From assembly GCF_009901585.1 (NCBI RefSeq), contig NZ_WXYO01000002.1, positions 714,769 through 778,768 of the forward strand: 64,000 nt of DNA, given 5' to 3'. The first letter of the stretch is position 1. Each line of letters opens with the position of its first letter. Positions 1-7,018 of this stretch are shown piece after piece. Position numbers and translations under genes: made by a program. The notes below the pieces were generated by a model. That model did not search any database. It had not been told where the DNA came from and was given only the letters and a program-made list of their open reading frames with translations. Origin of the DNA: Poritiphilus flavus (lineage in GTDB: Bacteria; Bacteroidota; Bacteroidia; Flavobacteriales; Flavobacteriaceae).

Positions 1-1565
1 AAAATGGCAAAGTTGCAGGGGGTCGTATTGATTACATATACCTATTTTCAGCAATCGCTTTATTCACCCTCATTATCGCCTGTATAAATTTTATGAACCT
101 TACTACTGCCAACGCTACACGAAGGCTGAAAGAAATAGGGGTAAAGAAGGCCCTGGGATCCAGGAGAAAAACGCTTGTCGGGCAGTATTTCGGCGAGGCA
201 CTGCTTACGGCTATAATTGCCTTGCTTATTGCCTTAGTCCTTATCCAGTTGGTATTGCCGCAATTTAATCTGATAACTGGTAAGGAGCTATCTATTCCTT
301 TTAATGTTAGTACAATTGCGACGGTTCTTGGCGTAACACTCTTCGCAGGACTACTTGCAGGAAGTTACCCTGCGCTTTACCTGGCACGTTTCAACCCAAT
401 TGCGGTATTGCGTGGCAAGTTGAAAAAGAGCCTTAATGAAGTCCGTGTACGTAAAAGCTTAGTTGTTTTTCAGTTTAGTTTGTCCATTATTCTGATCGTT
501 GCAGTATTGGTAGTCTACCAACAGGTCAATTATATACAAAGCCGTAACCTTGGAATGGATAAGGACAATGTCGTTTACTTTCAGAAAGAAGGCTTGTTAC
601 AGCAGAATTCCGAAGCCTTTCTTACAGAGGTTAGAGAGATACCTGGAGTACGAAATGCAACTACTGCAGTTCAGAGCTTCATTGGCAACCAGCTAAACAA
701 TACTATGGGTGTACGATGGCCAGGCTTTGAGGAAGGCAACGAAGTCGATTTTACCGATATGAGCAGCACTATGGGGCTCATCGAGACACTTAACTTGGAA
801 ATGAAAGAGGGGAGAAGTTTTTCGAAAACCTATGCTTCAGACAGTACCCAGGCCATCATCTTTAATGAAACTGCCGTAGAAGCAATGGGATTGGAAGACG
901 CTGTAGGAAAAACAGTCCAGCTTTGGGGCCAGGATAGAAAGGTAATCGGTGTGGTAAAAGATTTTCACTTTCAGTCTTTCAAGGAAACCATCAAACCATC
1001 CTTCCTTCGTCTGGTTCCGGATCATCGAACGTTTTTGTTCATTGCCAGCATTGAATCTGGCAGGGAAAAGGAAGTACTTGCGCAACTGGAAAATGCCTAT
1101 GCCAAATTTAATCCTGGGTTTACCTTTGAATACAGGTTCCTGGATGAAGATTATCAGGTGCTGTATGAGTCTGAGCAGCGGGTATCCGTGCTTTCGGGTT
1201 ATTTCGCCGGACTGGCCATATTGATCTCTTGTTTGGGCTTGTTTGGCCTGGCCATGTTCACCGCGGAGCGAAAAAGGAAAGAGATAAGTATACGGAAAGT
1301 GCTTGGGCAATCGGCCACTCAGGTTGCTGTAATGCTTTCTGCCGAATTCGGGAAACTCGTACTTTTGGCGATCGTCATAGGTTTGCCCCTTGCATACCTG
1401 CTAACTGATGATTGGCTAAAGGACTATGCTTATGGAATTTCGCTTAAATGGAGTTATTTCCTGGGTGCCGGACTATTGGCTATGTTCATCGCATTGCTAA
1501 CCGTTGGAAGTCAGGCTTTAAAGGCCGCTGCCGCTAATCCGGTCAACGCGCTGAAGGAAGAATAA
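1..1565 (+). CDS. ABC transporter permease, FtsX/MacB type (5' truncated by window edge)
   Basis: This is the C-terminal 520 codons of an inner-membrane permease of the MacB/FtsX superfamily. The frame is open from base 3 with no start, so the gene begins outside the window. Visible in order are a TM helix (YIYLFSAIALFTLIIACIN) followed by the FtsX-type loop with KEIGVKKALGS, two more TM helices, a further TM (about codons 150-170) opening a periplasmic MacB_PCD-like domain, then a second FtsX block with KEISIRKVLGQ and three TM helices. The repeated KEIG/KEIS-RKxLG loops indicate the two-FtsX flavobacterial type, usually about 800 residues, so roughly 280 residues are missing. The protein ends in the typical NPVNALKEE tail. 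The ATPase gene follows 111 bp downstream. Such pairs act in export or lipoprotein and peptide efflux; the substrate is unknown. Confidence 0.9.
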   Translation, partial: NGKVAGGRIDYIYLFSAIALFTLIIACINFMNLTTANATRRLKEIGVKKALGSRRKTLVGQYFGEALLTAIIALLIALVLIQLVLPQFNLITGKELSIPFNVSTIATVLGVTLFAGLLAGSYPALYLARFNPIAVLRGKLKKSLNEVRVRKSLVVFQFSLSIILIVAVLVVYQQVNYIQSRNLGMDKDNVVYFQKEGLLQQNSEAFLTEVREIPGVRNATTAVQSFIGNQLNNTMGVRWPGFEEGNEVDFTDMSSTMGLIETLNLEMKEGRSFSKTYASDSTQAIIFNETAVEAMGLEDAVGKTVQLWGQDRKVIGVVKDFHFQSFKETIKPSFLRLVPDHRTFLFIASIESGREKEVLAQLENAYAKFNPGFTFEYRFLDEDYQVLYESEQRVSVLSGYFAGLAILISCLGLFGLAMFTAERKRKEISIRKVLGQSATQVAVMLSAEFGKLVLLAIVIGLPLAYLLTDDWLKDYAYGISLKWSYFLGAGLLAMFIALLTVGSQALKAAAANPVNALKEE

Positions 1566-1676
1566 AGAAAACAGTGATTGAATAGCCCTTGTATTCAAAG
1601 GGGTAATATAATTTACGGTCTAAGCGCTATTCCTGAACGGTAAGGATGGTGCAGATTGAAGAACTTTAAATGAAAT

Positions 1677-2342
1677 ATGATGTTATTACAATTAAACAAC
1701 CTTTTTAAATGGGTGCAGTCCGGCGGACAGCGGATCTTTCTGTTAAAAGATATCAATTTAGACGTGGAAGAAGGGGAGTTCATCTCCATTATGGGTCCTT
1801 CCGGATCCGGAAAATCCACCTTATTGAATGTTATTGGAATGCTGGACAATTTTGACGAAGGTGAATATCACTTTCTGGGAGAATCGGTTCACAACTTAAA
1901 AGAAAAATACCGGGCCAATTTGTATAAGGAATATATTGGCTTTGTTTTTCAGAGCTATCATTTGCTGGACGACCTGACCGTAAAGGAAAACCTGGAAATG
2001 CCCTTACTTTATAAAAAGTTCAAGGCGTCTGAACGCAAAGCTATGGTAGCCGATATGCTGGACCGTTTCAATATTGTGGGAAAAAAAGACCTTTTTCCAG
2101 TTCAGTTAAGCGGAGGCCAGCAACAGCTTGTGGGGATCGCAAGGGCCCTGATCTCAAATCCTAAATTGCTACTTGCAGATGAACCCACAGGGAACCTGAA
2201 TTCCCAGCAGGGTGAGGAGATTATGGATCTGTTCAAACAGCTCAATAACGAGGGAGTCACAATAATCCAGGTAACGCATTCTGAAAAAAATGCCGCCTAT
2301 GGTTCCAGAATAATTAATTTGCTTGACGGACGGATGATTTAA
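1677..2342 (+). CDS. ABC transporter ATP-binding protein, MacB/LolD-like
   Basis: This is a cytoplasmic ATPase of 221 residues, the usual length for stand-alone MacB/LolD-type subunits, and the likely partner of the permease just upstream. Walker A is GPSGSGKST at residues 40-48, the Q-loop Gln is residue 92, the signature LSGGQ is at 144-148, and Walker B with the catalytic Glu is LLLADEPTG at about 164-172. After the signature the usual Arg of LSGGQQQR is Leu151 (LSGGQQQLVGIARAL), a mild deviation. Two ATG codons are in tandem at 1677 and 1680, and either may be used. The gene is followed by a convergent anti-sigma gene 10 bp away with no obvious terminator hairpin between them. Confidence 0.93.
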   Translation: MMLLQLNNLFKWVQSGGQRIFLLKDINLDVEEGEFISIMGPSGSGKSTLLNVIGMLDNFDEGEYHFLGESVHNLKEKYRANLYKEYIGFVFQSYHLLDDLTVKENLEMPLLYKKFKASERKAMVADMLDRFNIVGKKDLFPVQLSGGQQQLVGIARALISNPKLLLADEPTGNLNSQQGEEIMDLFKQLNNEGVTIIQVTHSEKNAAYGSRIINLLDGRMI

Positions 2343-2352
2343 GAAGTTTGGC

Positions 2353-3156
2353 TCAGGAGGCCTCTAACTGACCCAGTGTGTATAATTGTTCCATGGTCGG
2401 AGTATCACTTCCCCCTTCAGGCTCCAGGGTTATTCCAAAGGCTTGGGATTCATTGGGATTAGACAGCTCAAAGATCTTGTCTCCGTCTGATGCAAAGGAA
2501 TCCAGGATCCCGATGCTTGTAGGGCTCAGCGGGTTGAGTGTCAGTGACCAAACCTGGTAAACTTTGCCTTCAGGAGGTTCGGGGAGGCCAAGTGCATCAA
2601 TGTAGACTTTCTGTTCGTTTTTACTCCAATAGACCCTGGCGTAGGACGAAGGTGCAACTTCCTGGCCTTCGAGGGGCGTGAAAATGACGTCCTTATCCCT
2701 GAACGCGTTCATGATCTCTTCTGTGCTATTTAGCGAGCTCCTGGCCTCAAAGATCTCTTGTCGCAGCACGGTGTTCTCTTTGTAAATAACATCGAATTCT
2801 GATTGCAACCTGGAATTCTCGTAGAAGAACCAGCTCAGTCCAGCTCCCAGTAAAACGGCCGCGGCCCATCCGATTCTTGCGCTCCAATTCCGTTTTGGCC
2901 TGGGAAGTTGTACCACGGTGGTATCCCGTCTCTGACCTATCCGAACTTTGAGATCATCAAAACCTTTTTTTCTGGCAATGTTTGGGGTAACGGTCTTACT
3001 TAGGGCCAGGACCGAAGCTTCAATTGCCTGGATCTCCTCCTTGATCTTTGGGTATAACTGAGCATTGCGGAATACTTCCATGTTTTCCTCTTCAGAAAGT
3101 TCTCCAGCTACGTATAGCTCAAGTATACCAGACGCTATGTACTTTTCTATGTCCAT
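2353..3156 (-). CDS. RskA-like anti-sigma factor
   Basis: This is a membrane-anchored anti-sigma factor of about 267 residues. The N-terminal cytoplasmic part (MDIEKYIASGILELYVAGEL) resembles the anti-sigma helix bundle. One TM helix (GWAAAVLLGAGLSWFFY) lies about 95 residues in, followed by a short coiled stretch and a C-terminal RskA-type domain with the QVWSLTLNP and GxxxLEPEGGS features. I chose the ATG at 3156 rather than the in-frame ATG at 3192 because it overlaps the end of the sigma gene by 10 bp, has GGGAGAA about 10 bases upstream, and gives the family N-terminus. By family knowledge it should hold the adjacent ECF sigma factor inactive. The signal it senses is not evident. Confidence 0.88.
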   Translation of the reverse strand: MDIEKYIASGILELYVAGELSEEENMEVFRNAQLYPKIKEEIQAIEASVLALSKTVTPNIARKKGFDDLKVRIGQRRDTTVVQLPRPKRNWSARIGWAAAVLLGAGLSWFFYENSRLQSEFDVIYKENTVLRQEIFEARSSLNSTEEIMNAFRDKDVIFTPLEGQEVAPSSYARVYWSKNEQKVYIDALGLPEPPEGKVYQVWSLTLNPLSPTSIGILDSFASDGDKIFELSNPNESQAFGITLEPEGGSDTPTMEQLYTLGQLEAS

Positions 3157-3683
3157 TCTAAAGTAATGTTCTCCCGCAATTGGGAAATACAACTTCTGTT
3201 TCTCGTCTTAACAGTACCTAGTGGAATGTCTAATTGTTCAGACGCTTCCTTTTGGGTGTATCCTTTAAAATATAATAACTCTATTAGTTCAATGCACTTC
3301 CGGCTCAGGTTTTTGACCAGTTTTTTAAGGCCTATATGATCTGAAATACGGGAAATATCCTGTTTGTCAGCTATATCTACGAAATAGTTTAGGGACAGGT
3401 TCTTTTTTTGATTTTTATAGGATTTTGATCGCAGTTCGTCGATAGCCGCGTTACGGGCAATATTCAGGACCCAGGTAAAAAAACGTCCTTTACCCGGATT
3501 ATAGCTTTCCGAGTTATTCCATGCCTTGGCAAAAACATCCTGGGAGATCTCTTCCGCCCTTTCCCTGTCCTTTACAATGGTGTAAACAACGCCACAGATA
3601 TTGTCCCAATACATTCCGTATAGCTTTTCAAAAGCTATGATATCTTTTTTCTGAAAACGTCTGACCAATCCGTCGAGTTCCAT
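3147..3683 (-). CDS. ECF RNA polymerase sigma factor, SigK-like
   Basis: This is a 178-residue sigma-70 family factor lacking regions 1 and 3, as in ECF sigma factors. Region 2 spans about residues 15-82 and includes DRERAEEISQDVFAKAW and the core-binding and -10 recognition part FFTWVLNIARNAAIDELR. Region 4 spans about 120-170, with the helix-turn-helix YTQKEASEQLDIPLGTVKTR. It overlaps the RskA-like anti-sigma gene, the standard pairing for SigK/RskA modules. sodC lies 65 bp upstream on the same strand, so the three genes may share transcripts. A spaced inverted repeat TACCAA-N5-TTGGTA lies at 3707-3723, 24 bp before the start. The oxidative-stress neighbour suggests, but does not prove, a redox role. 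Confidence 0.92.
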   Translation of the reverse strand: MELDGLVRRFQKKDIIAFEKLYGMYWDNICGVVYTIVKDRERAEEISQDVFAKAWNNSESYNPGKGRFFTWVLNIARNAAIDELRSKSYKNQKKNLSLNYFVDIADKQDISRISDHIGLKKLVKNLSRKCIELIELLYFKGYTQKEASEQLDIPLGTVKTRNRSCISQLRENITLEWT

Positions 3684-3748
3684 AAGTAGAATTTATGGGA
3701 GAACCTTACCAAATAAGTTGGTATATCGCTATATACGGAAATGGTGAA

Positions 3749-4327
3749 TTACTGGATTATTCCTGTACAGCTAATTCGAGCCCCGGCAGCTCCGCTGGGT
3801 TGAGAGGTGAAGTCGTCTACCCCCTGATGTACAATTACTGCTTTACCAATAATGTTTTTGTTTGGATCATCGCATCCCATACACCATTGATCGGTGTCAA
3901 ACTCCACTGTGGCATAACCTTCGGCATTGGCAACAAAGTTTCCTATGTCTCCTTTGTGGTAACCCTCTGCTGCACCCCATTTTCCATGAGGTTCATGAGT
4001 TGGATTCCAATGCCCTCCCGTAGATTTGCCGTCTGCGGAAGAACAATCCGCTTTTTCGTGTATGTGAATAGCGTGTTCTCCTTCGGAAAGTCCGCTTAAT
4101 CTGGCTACCATTTTAACTCTACCGTCCTTCTCGGTAAAGAGGACTTCCCCTGTAACTTCGCTGTCGCTTTTAGGTTCCATGGTGAACTTAACGCTCTCTA
4201 CCACGACCTCTTTTTTTACCTCTTCCACAGCCTCTTCCGTATTTTCTTTGACCTCCTTTTTGGCCTCTTTGCAGTTATATGATGCCAGGAGAACTAGTCC
4301 TAGGGCCACTAGTTTTATCTTTTTCAT
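3749..4327 (-). CDS. sodC: Superoxide dismutase, Cu-Zn family, lipoprotein
   Basis: This is a 192-residue periplasmic or surface-anchored Cu,Zn superoxide dismutase that converts superoxide to peroxide and oxygen. The N-terminus is a signal peptide ending at Cys19, a probable lipobox although the preceding residues SYN are atypical. A charged EAKKEVKENTEEAVEEVKKE spacer follows, then the SOD fold. Metal ligands by family alignment are His88 and His90 (HAIHIHE), the bridging His106 (GGHWNP), His114, His124 and Asp127 (YHKGDIGN), and His167 (VIVHQGVDD). Cys95 and Cys187 are placed for the structural disulfide. A Cys-rich loop, QWCMGCDDP, replaces the electrostatic-loop region. The gene precedes an ECF sigma/anti-sigma pair on the same strand. 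Confidence 0.94.
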   Translation of the reverse strand: MKKIKLVALGLVLLASYNCKEAKKEVKENTEEAVEEVKKEVVVESVKFTMEPKSDSEVTGEVLFTEKDGRVKMVARLSGLSEGEHAIHIHEKADCSSADGKSTGGHWNPTHEPHGKWGAAEGYHKGDIGNFVANAEGYATVEFDTDQWCMGCDDPNKNIIGKAVIVHQGVDDFTSQPSGAAGARISCTGIIQ

Positions 4328-4389
4328 CTTCTTAGGTTTTATGTTTAGCGAGAAAGTTACACAATATTCAATGGCAAGTCAACTCTAGG

Positions 4390-4872
4390 TCAGAATGATT
4401 TTAACAGAAGCCTGGGGTCGCGGATCCCCCGTTTAAGATTTTCACATAACAACAGTGATTTATCAATTCTGGTCTGGGAATTCTTGTACCTGGCAATCAT
4501 ATAAATAATCCCTCTCTTTTTTCCGTCGGTAAGGGATTCAAAGGCCTGATATGCTTCGTGATCACTAAAAAGGACGGCTTCAAACTCCTCAGATAGCTCT
4601 ACACCATACTTTGTGGTATCTTCAAACAACTGAAGCTCAAAATAATCGTTTGGAAAAATACCAAGGGCTTTCTGATTGTTTTTGCTAAACATGATATAGT
4701 AATTGCCATGTCTTTTCATCAAAGCCGCATAAATCTCAACATTTCGCCCCTCAAAAGTAGCCACGACACGTACACGCTTTTGATCTTTATCTATAAAAGG
4801 TTGTACCGCAGGCTTCGGAAGCAATATGCTGTGTGTCCCTAAAATGGTAACTTCAAAAGGATGGCTTTTCAT
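4390..4872 (-). CDS. YdeI/OmpD-associated, DUF1905-type protein
   Basis: This is a 160-residue soluble protein with no signal peptide. The N-terminal half resembles DUF1905 (KRVRVVATFEGRNVEIYAALM followed by a YYIMFSKNNQKALG strand pair). The C-terminal half has the helical YdeI/OmpD-associated pattern (FESLTDGKKRGIIYMIARYK, then RIDKSLLLCENLKRGI). The family is often annotated as bacteriocin-protection protein, but its biochemical role is not established. A second YdeI-type protein is encoded at 17398-17964, without the DUF1905 part. The product is confident only at family level. Confidence 0.75.
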   Translation of the reverse strand: MKSHPFEVTILGTHSILLPKPAVQPFIDKDQKRVRVVATFEGRNVEIYAALMKRHGNYYIMFSKNNQKALGIFPNDYFELQLFEDTTKYGVELSEEFEAVLFSDHEAYQAFESLTDGKKRGIIYMIARYKNSQTRIDKSLLLCENLKRGIRDPRLLLKSF

Positions 4873-4897
4873 ACAGAAAATGGACGGAATACTAGAT

Positions 4898-4928
4898 CTT
4901 AAACTTGATCTTAAACTTATACTTAATC
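4898..4928 (-). repeat. AAGTATAAG/AAGTTTAAG tract downstream of the OsmC-fusion gene
   Basis: A 31-base tract of overlapping AAGTATAAG, AAGTTTAAG and AAGATCAAG words (as read on the minus strand). By eye it is base-for-base identical to 11150-11180. It begins 21 bp past the stop codon of the 4950-6164 gene; the other copy begins 3 bp past the stop of the 11184-11801 gene, in the same orientation relative to transcription. Confidence 0.85.
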
Positions 4929-4949
4929 TTAATTTTACCTAAACTTCAA

Positions 4950-6164
4950 TCATTCTATTAAGGTGGAGATCACCTGAGTCTCACTATGCAGTGTTCTGTG
5001 TACAGGACATTTATCGGCAATTTCCATGATACGCGCTTTCTGCTTGTCATCGAGATCCCCAATTAATCTGATCTCCCGGTTAAATGTATCAATTTTGGAA
5101 GAATCAGATTCACATGCTTCACAATCCTGTGCGTGTTCTTTGCCGTACGAGGTATGTACTTCCACATTGCGAACATCCCATCCTTTTCTGCGTGCATACA
5201 TCTGAATGGTCATGGCAGTACACGCGGATAGCCCGGCGGAAACCAGCTCGTAAGGTGAAGGCCCAAAATCATTCCCACCAAAGGAAGTTGGTTCATCGGC
5301 AGTCATATAATGATTACCCACACGCATTTGCGTAGTATAGCCGTCTTCGGCATCTAAGCTGGCCACCACATGATGATCCGTTCTCAAAGCTTCTTCTTCC
5401 GTGATCTCCAAATAGCGCTGTGCCCATCCGGCAATTACTCGCCCCGCGTAGGCAGAATCTTCTTTTTTAGACAAAAGATGATCCGCACCGTCTAAGGACA
5501 CGAAACTTTTGGGGTGCCTTGCCGCGACATAGATCTCCTCTGCATTTTTGATCTCTACCGTCGCATCCTGCGGTGAATGCATGATCAGCAATGGTTTTCT
5601 TAGTTTCTGAGCCACATCTGCTAATGATTGGGTTTCCAGGTCGTCCAGGAACTGCTTTTTGATGGTAAAATCCCTTCCACTAAGATTCACCACCGCTTTC
5701 CCTTCGGCCTGGATCTGCTCTATTCCGGATCTAAGCAGGTGTTTAACATGCGTCGGGTTAGAAGGTGCTCCAATAGTAGCCAGAGCTCGCACAGACGTAA
5801 TTTCAGCCGCTGCAAAGATCACCGCTGCACCTCCCAGGGAATGACCGATCAATAATGATGGCGCCTCAAAATTTTCGCTGAGGTAATCGGCCGCTGCTAC
5901 AAGATCTTCAACATTTCCCGAAAAATTAGTGTCAGCAAAATCCCCATCACTTTCACCCAATCCGGTAAAATCAAAACGCAATACCCCAAAACCCTGTGAA
6001 GTAAGGGCCTTTCCAATATTCCTGACAGCTTGCAGGTTTTTGTTACAGGTAAAGCAGTGCGCGAAAAGTGCGTAATTATGAGGATGGCGATCTGCCGGAA
6101 GCTCTAATCTTCCCACCAATTCCTGACCTTGCTTGTTCTTAAAGCGTATTTTTTGAAGATTCAT
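4950..6164 (-). CDS. Alpha/beta hydrolase fused to OsmC-family peroxidase domain
   Basis: This is a two-domain cytoplasmic protein of 404 residues. Residues 1-255 form an alpha/beta hydrolase with the nucleophile elbow GHSLGG (Ser109), a probable acid at Asp200 (HSPQDATV) and His228 (GADHLL). Residues 265-404 form an OsmC/Ohr-like domain with the two redox cysteines Cys315 (GLSACTAM) and Cys386 (DKCPVHRTL). OsmC proteins reduce organic hydroperoxides. The fused hydrolase may release or process an acyl or peroxide substrate, but that is inference. The fusion is a known architecture in Bacteroidota and Proteobacteria. An additional Cys pair (DCEACES, 348 and 351) lies within the OsmC domain. 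No membrane segment or signal peptide is visible. Confidence 0.92.
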   Translation of the reverse strand: MNLQKIRFKNKQGQELVGRLELPADRHPHNYALFAHCFTCNKNLQAVRNIGKALTSQGFGVLRFDFTGLGESDGDFADTNFSGNVEDLVAAADYLSENFEAPSLLIGHSLGGAAVIFAAAEITSVRALATIGAPSNPTHVKHLLRSGIEQIQAEGKAVVNLSGRDFTIKKQFLDDLETQSLADVAQKLRKPLLIMHSPQDATVEIKNAEEIYVAARHPKSFVSLDGADHLLSKKEDSAYAGRVIAGWAQRYLEITEEEALRTDHHVVASLDAEDGYTTQMRVGNHYMTADEPTSFGGNDFGPSPYELVSAGLSACTAMTIQMYARRKGWDVRNVEVHTSYGKEHAQDCEACESDSSKIDTFNREIRLIGDLDDKQKARIMEIADKCPVHRTLHSETQVISTLIE

Positions 6165-6279
6165 CCCTAAGCGGTTCTTAATTATAGTCTGTTGCTTGAT
6201 TCCAACCCATGTCGGTTTCTACTCACCTAAACCTATAATTCCTGGATCTGACAACCGCCAGGTTGATCTGTTCCCGGGA

Positions 6280-6981
6280 TCAATTAGGTGTAGGATTAGC
6301 TTTTTTAAAGATACCTCTTAAGTCGGGGTTATAAAAGATTCCTATCTGAAAACGATCAAAGTCAATCGCGTTGAAGTGATTTTTTAAATACCCGATCTGA
6401 ACACTGCTGTTTTCGGTCACATTCAAACCAACTGCTCCGTACAAACGGTTCTGCCCGAATATCTCATCCTGCAGGTTTATAAATACTTCATCGTAAAAAT
6501 TAAGAAAGAAAATATCTGTAAGAGGTAAGGTAACCTGTAAGCGATATCGAGCTCTGTGCTGGGTTTCAGATCTTGGTCCAAAGTCAATAAAACGTTGTTC
6601 CAGTCTATACCGGTGTTCAAACAGGAACTCTCCAACCTTATTTTTCAATATGAACTGTTGAAAGATCCTGTGTTCTTCGGAATCTATGGCACCCGGAGGT
6701 TCTTCAAAGGTACCGTCTGTACCTATGAACGCATATCCAAGTGTGGCAATGGCATTTGGATTTAAGTGATAGTTTGCCCCGGTACGCAGCAAGATCTGAT
6801 TAAAATTGCCGGTGGTTTCGTAATAACGGAACTGGGCTTCTGTATGGATGCTCCACTTTTCAGAGACCCTGTTCATCCCGAAGTACATATACCAGGCTCC
6901 CCATACATTTTCGCCCGTATTTTGCGCCATTCCGGAACTTATGCCGAAAAAGACCAGCAAGAGAACGATACTTTTCTTCAC
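6280..6981 (-). CDS. DUF2490 outer-membrane-like protein
   Basis: This is a 233-residue secreted protein. A signal peptide covers about residues 1-19 (cleavage near GMAQ), followed by alternating hydrophobic/polar strands typical of a small beta-barrel (WGAWYMYFGMNRVSEKW, YRLQVTLPL, LNFYDEVFINL). It matches the DUF2490 pattern common in Bacteroidota, and its function is unknown. It begins 37 bp after the end of the large propeller gene on the same strand and may be cotranscribed with it. Outer-membrane location is inferred from strand pattern and family membership, not from a defined C-terminal barrel signal. Confidence 0.85.
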   Translation of the reverse strand: MKKSIVLLLVFFGISSGMAQNTGENVWGAWYMYFGMNRVSEKWSIHTEAQFRYYETTGNFNQILLRTGANYHLNPNAIATLGYAFIGTDGTFEEPPGAIDSEEHRIFQQFILKNKVGEFLFEHRYRLEQRFIDFGPRSETQHRARYRLQVTLPLTDIFFLNFYDEVFINLQDEIFGQNRLYGAVGLNVTENSSVQIGYLKNHFNAIDFDRFQIGIFYNPDLRGIFKKANPTPN

Positions 6982-7018
6982 TTTAGTATTGGTGTATTGA
7001 TTAGATCAAATATTTGGT

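Noticed and set aside
3157-3192. N-terminal extension of the RskA-like protein to the ATG at 3192
   Set aside because: The extra residues lie wholly within the sigma gene and are not conserved in type; the ATG at 3156 has a better context.
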